A stretch of 64,000 bases of DNA. Source: Okapia johnstoni. Taxonomy: Eukaryota > Chordata > Mammalia > Artiodactyla > Giraffidae. The stretch covers positions 69,493,405 through 69,557,404 of the forward strand of contig CM044322.1 of assembly GCA_024291935.2 (NCBI GenBank). Reading direction: 5' to 3'. Made by a program: the position numbers and the translations under genes. Below are positions 1-11,593 of this stretch, one piece after another (the first letter of the stretch is position 1; every line of letters starts with the position of its first letter). Under the pieces are notes generated by a model. It ran no database searches. It had not been told where the DNA came from and saw only the letters and a program-made list of their open reading frames with translations.

Positions 1-617
1 CGCTGGCTAAAGCGGTAGAGGAAAATGGCAAATTATTTCTTCTGGTGTGAAATGGCAAGAGGAAAGGGAGCTGGGGTTAGGCAATGAACGAAGATCGCAG
101 GACGGAGCTTTCCGTCAGGGGTGGGGAGTGGTCTCCTTTCCTCCAGGGGAGTGAATGCAGGGGATAACGTGAACCTGGCTGAAGACACAGGAGACTTTGG
201 ATTTTTGAACAGACAGGACCAAGGAAGACGTCAAAGACTATTACTGGAGTCAAAACTGAAAAAGAGAAGGCATCTCTGAGAAACAGTACAAAACTAAGCT
301 GTGTGAAGTGACTGCAGCTTTGGCCAGAGTTTTAGCGGTCAGACGGCCAGGAAGGCCTGAGTGGACAGCCGCTTCGGGGACAGAGGGGCACACTTGGTCC
401 TCAGGGTGACGGCCGCGTGCCAGGCCTGTGGAAGGGGTCTGTGGACGTCTCCTCGGCCCTGTCTGCCCTGCAGCAGCTGCGGGCCCATGCAAGTGGTGGG
501 GCTGGGGAGCGGGGGCCCTATGCACAGCACAGGGATGGAGGGGGCGGTTAGGCCAGAGGGTGAGGCTGGGTGTCGCCAAGTCATTCAGGGGAGCAGAAAA
601 TGAAAAGCAGAGCTTAC
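1..617 (-). other. SRGAP3: Intron after the post-SH3 exon (partial)
   Basis: I see no exon, RNA gene or clear repeat here. The stretch is moderately GC rich. It is the start of the last intron before the expected C-terminal exon. Confidence 0.8.
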
Positions 618-764
618 TTGTTGATGTTTGCAAGATAAATATCGGCTACATGACCCCCACTGGGACAGCTGGCCCCCGCTCTGGCTGTCACCTTTTCTTC
701 AGGTGGCTCAGAAATGACCTCAATCTCAGACTTGGGGCTGGACCTCTCCACGACACCGTCCTCG
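618..764 (-). CDS. SRGAP3: SRGAP3 exon: C-terminal tail just after SH3
   Basis: 147-bp exon, entered in phase 2 and left in phase 2. It encodes EDGVVERSSPKSEIEVISE, then PPEEKVTARAGASCPSGG and HVADIYLANINK, where the last lysine codon is split (AA|G). The acceptor is a C-rich tract ending in CAG at 765-767; the donor is GTAAGCT at 617-611. The segment follows the SH3 domain directly, is Ser/Glu/Pro rich and probably disordered. It is one of the stretches that separates SRGAP3 from its paralogues. The next exon, expected to hold the rest of the tail and the stop codon, is not in the remaining 617 bases. Confidence 0.95.
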
Positions 765-2198
765 CTGGGGCAGGAGGGGCAGGCAGGCAGGCAGGAGGGG
801 AAAACAACAACACAAAAAGCAATGTTAAATCGGCAAGATGGCGCCCCCCTCACACACGCGACCCGCAACGGCTCTGAGGCAGCAGCGATGCCTGGCTGGG
901 CTCAGGGAGCGGAGGCAAGGGGAGCTATGGGCCTCTGGGGGGTCGCTTAAATACAAATAAATAATCCTGCTGAGTCCTGCGGGGTCCTCAGCTCCTCCGG
1001 AAAGCTTGGCTAGGGGACACCTGGATTCGAGGCATCTGCCTTCTACCCCTCGCTGCTCTCCTGGGGCGCTGTGCTGGGGCCACCTCCTGCAGGTTGCGGT
1101 TTATGTGCTCAGGTCCTGAGCAGCGCTGGGGAAGGACAGTCAGCTCTGCCGTGGCTCTGGAGGTGCCGGCGTTGAGGCAGGACCCCGCCACACTCTGTCG
1201 TAGCGCATCCAGCCCCGCTTAGAGCGTCCAAGCCAGTCCCACTTCTCGCCACTGCTCTCCCGGCCCCTCTGGCTACTGATGACAAAGAAAGCCCCTTCTC
1301 CCCCACAATTCATCTTCTCTCGGTCCTGTGGTGAAGTCATAATGCTAAATTTGGGAGGGTCCTGTCCACGCACAGATGGCCACCAGGTATGCGATGTTAT
1401 CAACACAGGGAGGACTTCCCCGCAGAGCGAGCCGGGGAGAGGCTTGGGAGGGTGCAGACTCATTCAGGATATCAACCTTTAAAAAATAATATTAAGGGAA
1501 GGACTAAAAACACTGACAGCATAGTATCCAAGGGGAGTCGGGGGCAGAGGCAGGGCACTAGGGCATGGGGGCAGGACTGGGGGGCTATGGGGAAAAGCCT
1601 TCCTGAGGGGGAGACACAGCTGCAAAGAGTGGCACTCCACAGACAGCCCACGCAAGGAAGTCTGTCTGGGATTGTCCCACAGCCCTTGGCTCCCCAACGT
1701 TCTTCCCCCTCCTCTCCCCTGTCTTTCCCCAAGTCAGCCTCATTAAATGAGCTGGGTTATTTCCACAAAGCTGCTTACGCTACATTTCTACTAGAAAATG
1801 AGCTCAACATTTTCATTTACAAGTGGACAGGCTGAGGGGAACACGATTGTTTTAAGAAAAAAGGAAAGAGAAATCAAAATGTTTCCCCAACCTGATCTTT
1901 CCAGAAAGGAACTGTAAGTGGTCAGATAATTAGCCCTCATCATCCCTCATCAGGTATAAATACGGATGAGCATGGGCTTGGGGTGGCGGGATGTGACTAG
2001 TGGAGGAGTAGAGTGGAGAAATTGAGAACAATTCTCCCCTGTCTCTGACTGAGCACCTTTCCAAGGAAGAGCAGCACTCGCAGACTGTGCTGGCGCCCCC
2101 TAGGGGTTGGTCTCCCTCATCCTCCTGGGCTTCAGAAATGAGGTCTCACTCCCACAGGGTGGCCAGGGGCCCCCAAGGGTGCAGGGCGCCCAACGTAC
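765..2198 (-). other. SRGAP3: Intron between SH3 exon and tail exon
   Basis: 1.43 kb, GC rich, with purine-rich runs around 1,500-1,620. Several short open frames on both strands follow from composition. No repeat or RNA gene is recognised. Confidence 0.8.
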
Positions 2199-2379
2199 GT
2201 GTCTTGGACCACGATGTACTGATGGGGGATGAGACCGTCGATGCCGTTGTGCCGGCCTTCCCACCAGTCGTCGGAAGCCCGCTGGTAAAGCAGCAAAGAT
2301 GCCCCCTTCTTGAAGGACAGCTCTCGGGCTGTGCGGCCCATGTAGTCAAACTTGGCAATGGCCTCGATGGGCTCACACT
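2199..2379 (-). CDS. SRGAP3: SRGAP3 exon: SH3 domain
   Basis: 181-bp exon (enters phase 1, leaves phase 2). Almost the whole exon is one SH3 domain: the ALYDY-like start appears as AIAKFDYMG, the RT-loop follows as [11 protein letters not shown], the conserved tryptophan pair as [10 protein letters not shown], and the final strand as [14 protein letters not shown]3 domains bind proline-rich partners; in srGAP proteins this one is known to bind WAVE1 and ROBO tails. The acceptor is TAG at 2382-2380 and the donor GTACGT at 2198-2193. The methionine in FDYMG is where I recall valine in human SRGAP3, a conservative change if real. Confidence 0.97.
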
Positions 2380-2529
2380 CTAGAGGGGTGCAGAGAAGGA
2401 AACACAGGCTGCTGGGGCTCACAGATGTGGCAACTGGGTGGAAGAGCCCAGTTAGCTGAACTCACAGTGGTGGGAAGATAAGCTAGTGTGAAAATAAGCC
2501 ACGGATGACATAAGCCAGCGACTCCTGAG

Positions 2530-2880
2530 CAGATGGTGCAAACCCCTGAGAGCACTTGCATGCCCTTCCTTGCCCTTGCTCCTGCTGTTCCCTCCACCTG
2601 GAATCCCTCTTTCTCTCTCACCTGCCTGATGAAACACACTGAATCACAACTCAAACATCACTTGCTTCCTCGAGTAACTTCCTTTGTGTTTCCACAGTGC
2701 TTTATGCCAACCCCTATCATCGAACCTGCCATACTGTAGTTGTAAGCATTATTTCCTTTTCAGCTGTAAAATAACTCCATTAATTTAGAACACTTTTTAT
2801 TGCATTTTAAATAATCTATTTAGGTTATCCATTCCTCCTACTAGAACATGAACTTTTAGTCTCTATAAAGAGAAAATAAC
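2530..2880 (+). repeat. L2-type LINE 3' fragment
   Basis: The stretch follows the L2 pattern: a Cys/Pro-rich-looking segment with CTTGCCCTTGCTCCTGCTGT and CCTCCACCTGGAATCCC, then TCAAACATCACTTGCTTCCTC. Edges are approximate and the copy is old. Confidence 0.5.
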
Positions 2881-3004
2881 TTACCCAATCAGCTTTCCAA
2901 AGAGCAAAATATGGAAATATATTTTGTGACCAATACATGGAAAAATGCACATGGAAGTGATTTGAAAAATTAACAGAGGTTTACAAAGGCAATGTAGTTC
3001 TACT

Positions 3005-3170
3005 TTTGTATAGGCTTCGGTTTCCTCATCTATAAAATGAGGATAAGAATAGTGCCTTTTTCATGAAGTCGGCGTGAGGAGTCAATAGATAACAATTTGT
3101 AAAAGTGCTCAGAACAGTGAGGGCCCAGAGTAAGTGCTGCGTCCATCAGTCACTGTTACTACTGTATCAT
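3005..3170 (+). repeat. MIR SINE
   Basis: Contains the MIR core pattern GGTTTCCTCATCTATAAAAT followed by GAGGATAAGAATAGTGCC, and a tail with GTGCTCAGAACAGTGAGGGC. Edges are approximate. Confidence 0.65.
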
Positions 3171-4426
3171 TTTCCTGCTCTGTTCTGGGCTGCAGGTAGA
3201 GGTTGGAGAGCAAAAAAAAGATCCCAGAAATCAGGAACCTAGAGTTAAAGTCAGATATTCTGAGTCATGGAAAGAAACACTGCTCTCAAACAAGACCACA
3301 CCTAGACAGTCAGGGCTGGTGGGTCTGCTGGAGAATTCGCTACAGCAGGCCTGTCTAAATATCCGTCTCAGTTCTGTACAGCCTTCAGTTTGTCTCTGGC
3401 CTCAGTTTTCTTAATTATTAAATAGCAGCTCTATCAGTTTCACTAGGGAGTAGGAGATAAGACATATAAAGCCTCTAGCAGTGCCGGGGAACACTAGGCT
3501 CTAATCAAATACAAATTTCCCTAGTTCACTGACTCTTCTCCCATTGTGTGGCAAATTATCATATTGATCCATCTGACCTTAGGAGCCAAATAAGCAATGC
3601 TAATTTTTTTTTTTTTCTCCTTTAAAAACTGGCCTAGGATTGCAGAATTCATAGCAAGGCAGGGAGCAGGGAACATTGAAGACTGTGCCATTTCATTCTT
3701 ACGCCCAGAAAATTCTGAGGCCCCCTTGTCAGCTGCCAGACTTCCAGAGCCCAGGCGATCCAGAAATGGAGGTGTAGAACTGTTGGCAAGACAGGGAATG
3801 TGCTGGCCGGACAGACCCTAATAAATCATGGGCACTGCTAAGGCCCACGGACGACAGCTGTGCATTCCAGCTCTCGATGCACACCCGCCAGGCAGCGCAG
3901 CGCATGTCTGCGCTTTGGAAAGGGTCAATTTTTCCAGTCGGCAGGCGTGAGAGCATGTGGTTTCTGCGTCCTGATTCCCACCCCTCTCTGGCTTGCTTCT
4001 GCTGGGTTCTTGGCAACCAGCTTCACTACTCCCCGGGCTCACAGGTTTTCAAACGAGCGCTCCTTCACTTTGGTCTCCAGCTACCTGGCAGGAGTCTGGG
4101 CTGTGACAAGGGACCGACAGTATGCTGGCGAGACAGGCAGATGACACAAGGAGCTGGGAGGTGAGCGAGGGGCAGGGAGCTGGGGCGAGAAGGGCCAAGG
4201 GCTGAGGTCCAGCCCTGCGCCTCTGCTCTAACACAGAGACTACTCTATCTGAGGGGGTGGGCTGTCCCTCCAAGAAAGGGAAGGCGTGAGCATGGGAGCC
4301 AGGAGAGCTGGGAGCAGCTCCCAGGAGGCTGCAGGGTGGGAGTGGTCATCAGGAGCACAGGATGTGTAACCGCTCCTTTCTACTTCACGCCCCAGCGGCC
4401 CGGTGACCCCACTCGGGGCCTCGTAC

Positions 4427-4506
4427 CGTCATCGCTGGTGTGGTGCTCTGTGGTCACATCCTGGGTTGAGTCTTCAGCCGAGGTAGTCTCTCCGTGAGGG
4501 CTGTCA
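4427..4506 (-). CDS. SRGAP3: SRGAP3 exon: acidic linker between RhoGAP and SH3
   Basis: 80-bp exon (enters phase 2, leaves phase 1) encoding DSPHGETTSAEDSTQDV, then TTEHHTSDD with the last Glu split across the junction. The acceptor is a T-rich tract ending GCAG at 4510-4507; the donor is GTACGA from 4426. It is an acidic Ser/Thr-rich linker joining the GAP domain to SH3, with no fold visible. Its sequence is the best marker that this is SRGAP3: the paralogues carry different residues here. Because the length is not a multiple of three, skipping this exon alone would break the frame before SH3. Confidence 0.96.
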
Positions 4507-4834
4507 CTGCAACAGAAGCAAGAGGAACCAAAATTCTTCTCTTCTCTTTCATACAGCTTCCTTGGGCATGGACTCTATCCTCTGCTCTTGAGTCCTGATC
4601 ACACACTACAGACAGATGCGCTTATAATGAAACAGAAGGCTCTGGGAAGCCTCTAGGCTAGCTCCTGCTACAAAAACTACTGGAGACTACATGGAACTTA
4701 CTTACAAACATCTTGACACAAAGGGAACCTCATTTCAACTTAGAAATCTTTTCAAAAATATAGAATGACTCAGCTCCTCAGGGGCCATTTCTTAGGTGAA
4801 TTAGTTCCTGGAGGGAGCAAGGTGGAAGGGAAAC

Positions 4835-5015
4835 ACTGGGCTTTAGCATCGGATACAATTGGATCCGAAAACCAGCTCTGACACTTGGTAGCTGTGTGAC
4901 CCTGGGCAATTACTTAATTTCTTTAAGCCTCAGCTACTTAATCTATAAATTGAGGATAATGGTCTATATACCTCTATATTTCTCACAGAGTTGTGCAAGG
5001 ATTCAGTGAAATAAG
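4835..5015 (+). repeat. MIR SINE
   Basis: Near full-length MIR: GGCTTTAGCATCGGATACA, then ACTTGGTAGCTGTGTGACCC, TGGGCAATTACTTAATTTC and TTGAGGATAATGG. The order of these blocks matches the MIR consensus. Confidence 0.75.
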
Positions 5016-5907
5016 AAAGGGTGATTAATAAGCAGTGCTTTCTTTCCTTCTTTCTCATTTTGCTTGAAGTCTCTGGCTGCTTTGTGGTTTCGTACTGGTG
5101 AGAAAGTAGGAGGTGAGTCATAGAAATGAGTGGGAAACAAAAGCAGGGGAAGAAAGCTGGCTGTGGGCTAGACTCTGCAAAGGGCAGGGCATGTGAGCTG
5201 GGTCAAGCTCCTGACAAAATCCACGGAGCCTAAGATCACCCAGGGCGGAGGATCGAGAATGAGCAGGGAAGTTAGGAAAGTTCTTTCTATCCCTGATCTG
5301 GACTGCAGAGCATATGGGGGAGCGGCACAAGGAGGCTCTCACTTCCCGAGAAGCAGAGAAAACCCTGTTCGTTTCTAAGGCTTCTTCTGCTGGCAGCAGG
5401 GAGTAACAAGTGAGTCTTCTCAGGCAGTTCCATGGAGATACCACCATCCCTTAATCCCACATCCGGGCTTCAGTTTTCACCTTTGAGCCTACGTGAGCGT
5501 GTGTGCGGGCTGAGTTACAGCCCTTCCTTATTCATGAGATGGGCCATCACCCCGTGTGAAGTGAGCCAGTTCTACGGAGGCTCTCCAGACCCCAGAGAAC
5601 ACTGTGGGAGGACCTCAGAATTCTCTGGGCTTCTGAACAGCAGCCAGGACATCTCTGGCTCTCCAGAAGAGACAGCACTGTGGGAAAACTTCCTCCTTAT
5701 CAGAAAATGTGGGTATACTTTCTCACTGTTTGCTGGGCCTGAAGACCCTCTGAAGGAGTTTGGTGACATTCTGGAAACCCTCAGGATTCCCGGGGTGCTC
5801 AGGGCAAACAAAGGCTCTCTTTTCCCCAGGCCTCTAAGTTCACTTGTGTGGCCACCCACTAAGGCAGCAGCTTAAACTTGAGGGAGCCCTGGATGGCGTG
5901 TGGAAAA

Positions 5908-6043
5908 CTGACTGCCTCACCCAATCTCAGAGTTTCTGATTCACTTGTCTGGGCGGAGCTGGAGCCCTTGTATTTCTGACCAGCCCACAAAAGGCAGGTG
6001 CTGTTGGTCTGTGGACCCCACTTTGAAAACCACTGCCCTGAGG
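5908..6043 (+). repeat. MER5-like hAT-Charlie DNA transposon fragment
   Basis: Contains AGAGTTTCTGATTCACTTG, GTGCTGTTGGTCTGTGGACC and CACTTTGAAAACCACTGCCC, the 3' end pattern of MER5-family non-autonomous elements. Confidence 0.6.
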
Positions 6044-7309
6044 TAAAGGTAAGCTGAGGCTTTATACGGTTCCTTTGAGCCCTAAATGCTATGCTTCTCC
6101 TGTTCCATGTGCACCCCAGCCTTGCCAACAGCTGCAGTCTCAACAGTAGGCTACCATGCCACACTGCAGGCAGTCCTGGAAAGCCGGGTTCCAGTTTCAC
6201 GGCTGGTAAGCACGGTGCAGGGGGTGGCAGGGAGGCCCTGGGGCCTGGCCCCCCCTTTCCTGGCTGCTGAATCCCGGCCCAGCTCCAGGGTCCTTGGGTC
6301 CATCTTAGCTCACTTCACAGGCACTTCTTGCTCTTCTGATGGAGAGGCCGGAGCCTTCTGAGTGGCCAGGAACCCAGCAGTCAGACCGTGGCTCCTTCCC
6401 AGCGTCATTCACTCTTGAACCTGGGGTGCTTCTGGCCTGCCACCCATTCTGTGGGAGTAACAGCCCCTGACTAATGTTGCGGTTTCCCCAGAGGTTGCCA
6501 ACAAATGTCGGCCACACAGCCGAGAGGGCCTGGGAGAAGACCTTGGACAGAACCAGGAGGCAGCTACCCTCCCATCTATGCCCGCTGTGCCACCCCTGCC
6601 AGGCTGGGCTGGGACTGGGGAGAGGATGGTGGGCAGAGGGGCTCTGTGCCCTGGAAGCAGTCCAGAGCCTGCAGCGGTGTGATATGCCAGCAGGGATGTG
6701 AGGCAGGAATCGGGAACACCACTCCATAGCGTTTCAATACTCAGGCCAGGGAGACCAATTCTCCAAGTCACATGTACAAGGACAGCTCCCCGGAGCCCAC
6801 TGGCCAGAAGGCTGAGACCTGAACTGCCTCCCTGGTCCCCACTAAGCCATCTGTGAGTGACCAAAAGCTTCCTCTCCGAGCTGGCAAGCCCAGGTTTCTC
6901 CAGCTCAGCCCCAGAGGCTAGGATCTGCCGGACAGTCAAGACCGAGCCCAGCAACAGTGGCATTTTTATCTTCGCAGACATACGGCGAGCACTCTCCTCA
7001 CTTCTTGGGCTGGAGGCTCCTTGTATGAGCATCAGGGAGAAGCATGGACTGACTGGCCTCTAAGGAAGTAAGCCACCTCCCCTGTCCTCCCCGACCCCAG
7101 TCCACAGCAATGGGGCTGGTTGAATTGGTTCCGGATGTTGAATGCAGATGGAATCCGATTGGGGCTGGCCTATGCTTTCAGCCCAGGCTGAAACACTGTT
7201 TAGGGGAAGAAGTGAGGGGGGAGGAGGAGGAGGCGGTGAGGGATACTGGGCAGTTGTCTTTGTGTTTAGTGGGAAAATGACCCTGTAAGTGGTACGCAGG
7301 GGGCACTGT

Positions 7310-7440
7310 GAGGCAGTGGGTGGCACTCTGCATGGAGTCAAGGAGTCAGGCCTAGGACCCCTACCACTGAAGTGGCCTCGAAGACTGTCCCTGGCCTCTA
7401 GATTGCAGTGACTTAATCTATAAGATGGAAATGGTGATTC
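7310..7440 (+). repeat. Possible MIR SINE
   Basis: Shows a MIR-like tail, GACTTAATCTATAAGATGGA followed by AATGGTGATTCG. The 5' part is poorly matched. Confidence 0.4.
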
Positions 7441-8039
7441 GTTATTTGTCTAATGGAAGGGTCTAGTAAAGATACGCCCGAAGGATTCCTTTTATATCTC
7501 GGTTTCCAGGCAAACTCACGACAAATCTGCTTTAGAGGGAAACCGGGCCTAACCTGCCACAAAGGGACCTTACCCTTCTCTAGTCACAAATGTCTGAGAT
7601 CATTATTAAATTACCACTGTATAAACTCACAGTCAGCAAATTACGTCTCCTATCTGAACTCTCCCCAATCAGAGAGGAATTCCCTGGACGCAGGACTGTT
7701 CCTCCCACAACAGCCAGCCTAGAGCAGGAGCCTGAGACTGCTGCCTGATAAGCAGAAGTTCTGTGTACAACCTGATCAAATTTCCTTTCCTGGAGATTAT
7801 TAATGTTCCTGCTATTGTTATTACATCTTTCAGGGATGGCAGCCTAAAGTGGTACTTGCTCCGCAGTTTGGGTCAAGTGGGGCTTGGCCAACAGCCACCC
7901 CCAGTCCCGGCAGCTTGATGTGCCGCAGAAGGGGAGGCAGGGAGGAGTAGGGTGCGTCCCTCGGCCTCGCTGGGCCATCTGGCCCCCAGGCCAATGGGTG
8001 TGGGTGACACCTCCCTTCCTCCAGCCCTGAGCCCCCTAC

Positions 8040-8264
8040 CAGTAATCCTCCGTGCTCCCTCCTCTGCTGTAGACGGGGCCCTCCAGCTCCCGGGGGCTGG
8101 GGAAGACATTCTCGTGCTGGATGATGATGGTTTTGATCAGCTCGTTCACGTGGGCTTGGCAGGACACCTGGTCGTGGCCCTCAGGCACTGACATCAGCGA
8201 GGGCCCGAAGCAGATGGCGAGGTTGTAGGGGTCCATCATGTTCTCTTCACTGAACTGTGATAAA
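8040..8264 (-). CDS. SRGAP3: SRGAP3 exon: C-terminal half of RhoGAP domain
   Basis: 225-bp exon (phase 2 in, phase 2 out, 75 codons net). It encodes LSQFSEENMMDPYNLAICFG, then PSLMSVPEGHDQVSCQAHVN and ELIKTIIIQHENVFPSPREL, ending EGPVYSRGGSTEDY plus a split Cys. NLAICFGP carries the conserved asparagine that, in RhoGAP domains, helps hold the switch regions of the GTPase. The acceptor follows a purine-poor TTTCCTCCTCCTCCAG tract and the donor is GTAGGG at 8039-8034. Relative to the human protein as I recall it, FGPTLM reads FGPSLM and GGSME reads GGSTE; these are small changes away from catalytic residues. Confidence 0.97.
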
Positions 8265-9545
8265 CTGGAGGAGGAGGAAAAGGGCGAAGGCTGAAATGCA
8301 CTCGCATGAATGCCCAGAAAGCACAATCACAGGAGGCGCTGCCGGGAGCAAGAACAGATGCGCCACACACAGCCACCTGCTTCTCTGGGTATCAGAGCCC
8401 TTCTAGAAAGTTACAAGGCGAGAAGGGAGTGACCGCCAGGACAGGCACTCAGGAGACAAGGAAGGTCCCTCTCTGCAGGTCTTACCCTTCCTCTTTCTCT
8501 AGCTCCTGGTTCACATCCTACTGGTCCCCCAGTTCCTACTCCCACCCTGGACTTTACCCACCAAATCCACCCTGCCTCGAGGACACACTGCTCTGCAGAG
8601 TTGGATGTGCCCCCACAGACCAGCTCACTAAGCTGACCAGAGCAGAAAGAGCCCTGGTAAAGACATGGGTTGCCCTGGTAAAGACATGGTCAGAAGGCAC
8701 AGGCGCTGTGCATTATGCGCCTTCTTAAATAGCAAAACAATCAAATTATTAGGGATATTCCATTCTAAGCTCTAGATTTATTTTAATAAATAGCCAACCA
8801 GTTAGCTCTTGTATTCCATCAAGTCCTTTCTGGAACAGCTAATGCAATTGTTTTTCATTTTCATAATATCCTCCTCTACTGTACATTCAGGATTTATTCA
8901 GGAAAAGGTCCGCATGCAGCTCAGCTTCTGTGCAGGCTTCCCCTGGACGCAGTCTGACCTCATCATCGGGTACCATCTTCTAGGAACTCCTTCTTTTCAG
9001 CCAGCAGCTGCTCTAGCCACACCTCCAACCCTGGCCAATGACCCAAGCCCTTCAGTGATGAGTCCCCACCGGTCTCTGTGACATTGAAGGCCGGGCTACT
9101 CTGGATGTACCCCCAACCCCAGCAGTCTGCAAACATGTGAGTTCTGCTACGGGGCTCTGCCTTCCTCATGGGCATCAGCACCAGCTTCTGATTGATCTTC
9201 AGAGGATACCAAAGTCCTGGTGTTGAACCAGAGGCCTGGGACTCAGCTGTCTTCATCTGAGTAGCTGTTCTTCAGAATTGGGCAGTTTATTTCTGGTGTA
9301 TCCAGCATTCAGACTCAAACTACCAAGCTGGTCTCTCTCTAACTCAATGATTCTCTCCTTCACTGAAGATTCAGGCATGGCCCCGCCCCCTCAGAGCATC
9401 ACTGCAGAACATGGAAGTGGGACAACGCAGTGGGAACAGCGACAAACAACAGCTGTGGCAGAGGACCCCTGCTCTCTAGGACCTGGTCAAAGGCAGGGAG
9501 GTCTGGGATGGGAGAGATGATGGATCTCAGCAGCTGGACTGCGTC

Positions 9546-9816
9546 ACAGTTCAGTCGCTCAGTCGTGTCCAACTCTTTGAGACCACATGGACCGCAGCAC
9601 GCCAGGCCTCCCTGTCCATCACCAACTCCTGGAGTTCACCCAAACCCATGTCCATTGAGTCGGTGATGCCATCCAAACATCTCATCCTCTCCTCCTGCCC
9701 TCAATCTTTCCCAGCATCAGGTTCTTTTCAAATGAGTCAGCTCTTTGCATCAGGTGGCCAAAGTATTGGAGTTTCAGCTTCAAAATCAGTCCTACCAATG
9801 AATACCCAGGATTGAT
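9546..9816 (-). repeat. BovB LINE 3' fragment
   Basis: The plus strand reads CAGTTCAGTCGCTCAGTCGT at the left and CCAAAGTATTGGAGTTTCAG near the right, the reverse complement of the BovB 3' end. The fragment stops before the reverse-transcriptase core. Confidence 0.85.
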
Positions 9817-10265
9817 CACAGAAAGTTTTAAAAATTTAATTTTATAATCCTTCCCTGGCTCCTAAGTTAAAAGAGAGCAGAGATTCAGAAAAGGCTGGCA
9901 GAAGTTTCCAAGTTGACTTCTTGGACAAATAAAAACTTGAGAGAGACAGGAGACTTAATTAGCATGGGAACCTCAGCAGGGACAACAGAGGCATGAGGTG
10001 CCATGAGACTAAAATTGTGGCTCATCCCAGGCTGACTAGTTCCTTGCCTCACAAAGGAACAAGGAGGAGGAAGGCCCTGTTTCTTTTGTGATCTGACACT
10101 GTTTTCAAAGAAAAACAGTAGTTTCTGGAAAGCCTGGTGGCTTAAGTGAAATAAACACTAGGTCTGAGGGTCCTAGTTTAAGCTCTGTGAGTGACGAGAA
10201 GTCTTGCTCTGTCTTCTAAGAAAAGGGCGGCTCAGCTCCTAGGTGGCTACAATGACCAGGGCTGG

Positions 10266-10604
10266 AGTTCAGTTCAGTCGCTCAGTCGTGTCCAACTCTT
10301 TGTGACCCCATGGATTGCAGCAGGCCAGGCCTCCCTGTCCATCATCAACTTCCGGAGTTCACCCAAACCCATGTCCATTGAGTTGGTGATGCCATCCAAC
10401 CATCTCATCCTCTGTCGTCCTCTTCTCTTCCCGCCTTTAATCTTTCCCAGCATCAGGGTCTTTTCCAATGAGTCAGCTCTTTGCATCAGGTGGCCAAAGT
10501 ATTGGAGTTTCAGGTTCAACATCAAGTCCTTCCAGTGAATATTCAGAACTGATTTCCTTTAGGATTGACTGGTTGGATCTCCTTGTAGTCCAAGGGACTC
10601 TAAG
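10266..10604 (-). repeat. BovB LINE 3' fragment
   Basis: Same orientation and same 3' end as the copy at 9.55 kb, extending about 70 bp further into the element (through TTTAGGATTGACTGGTTGGA and CCAAGGGACTCTAAG). Confidence 0.85.
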
Positions 10605-11007
10605 GGTTGGAGAGGACATGTCTCTGTGGACCGGGGTCTACTTCTTATGGATCCAGGTCCATTTCTTACTCCCATTAAAATACAGACCAAGATCCTTATT
10701 TCTTTTCCAATCTATAATTAGAACATCTAAGTTTTGAGGGTAAAGCCAGAGTTCTTAACTACTTGAGGAACGGAGGCTTCTTGAAGAATTTGACAAAAAC
10801 TAAGGATTCTTACCCAAAGAAATTCACACATGAGTATATAAATGCACAGTTTTGTGTATAATATAATAGTGCTAGTAACCCTTGAAGACTATGAAGGTTG
10901 TACCTAGTATAAGACTTAAAACACTGGATTTTTATTTTTAAAAGAAATATCTAAAATGGATAATGATGGTAATAGCTCCTTCTTTAATTTTTTTTTTTTT
11001 TTTTTGG

Positions 11008-11149
11008 TATCAGGAAGATCCCCTGGAGAAGGAAATGGCAACCCACTCCAGTATTCTTGCCTGGAGAATCCCATGGACAGAGGAGCCTGGCGGGCTACAG
11101 TCCATGGGGTCGCAAGAGTTGGACACGACTTGGCGACTAAACCACCACC
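11008..11149 (+). repeat. Bov-tA SINE, 5'-truncated
   Basis: Contains GGAAGATCCCCTGGAGAAGG, then CCCACTCCAGTATTCTTGCC and GTTGGACACGACTTGGCGAC. The tRNA-related head is missing; a long T run (10,988-11,005) sits directly to its left. Confidence 0.85.
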
Positions 11150-11349
11150 ATCGACTTCTATACATGTCATCTCCTCTAAGAGCTCTACTTATTTTCTTTA
11201 GTTTCTATCCATAACAGGAATGAACTCTCCTAATTGATTTAAGCTCAATTTCTTTTGAGCACCTTCGAAAGGTCCACTGTAGTGATTAGGAGCAGAGGTT
11301 TTCTGGGGGCAATGAGAAAATCAGGATTGGTGTGGGAAGCTTGTTTTTC

Positions 11350-11593
11350 TTTCTTTTTTTTTTTTTTATTTTTTTTAAATTTTTTTTATTTTTTTTTTAT
11401 TTTAGTTGGGGGCTAATTACTTTACAATATTGTAATAGTTTTTGCCATACATCGACATGCATCAGCCATGGATTCACATGTGCTCCCCCTCCCAAACCCT
11501 CCTCCCACCTCCCTCCCCCTCCCATCCCTCAGTGTCATCCCAACGCTCCATCCCTGAGCATCTGTCCCATGCATAGAACATGGAATGGTGTTC
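11350..11593 (-). repeat. L1-type 3' end fragment with 17-bp target duplication
   Basis: The insert begins (plus strand) with a long T-rich tract, the poly-A tail of a minus-strand element, then TTTTAGTTGGGGGCTAATTA and CTTTACAATATTGTAATAG. TGGGAAGCTTGTTTTTC occurs perfectly at 11,333-11,349 and 11,594-11,610, which are the target-site duplications. The family call (bovine L1 3' end) is from recall; the duplication is seen directly. Confidence 0.7.

Larger units (their letters stand above)
2380..4426 (-). other. SRGAP3: Intron between linker exon and SH3 exon
   Basis: 2.05 kb holding an L2-like segment (about 2,530-2,880), one clear MIR (3,005-3,170) and a weaker MIR-like stretch near 3,390-3,500. 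The remainder (3,600-4,426) is unique sequence without a recognised feature. Confidence 0.75.
4507..8039 (-). other. SRGAP3: Intron between RhoGAP exon and linker exon
   Basis: 3.5 kb with a MIR at about 4,835-5,015, a MER5-like fragment at 5,908-6,043 and a possible MIR at 7,310-7,440. A G-rich strand at 7,200-7,245 has several G runs. The long open frame at 5,432-5,875 (plus strand) has no supporting signals. Confidence 0.75.

Noticed and set aside
1..617. Search for the last SRGAP3 coding exon
   Set aside because: No sequence for the expected continuation after LANINK was found on the minus strand.
5432..5875. 147-codon plus-strand frame
   Set aside because: No family recognised and it overlaps an equally open minus-strand frame.
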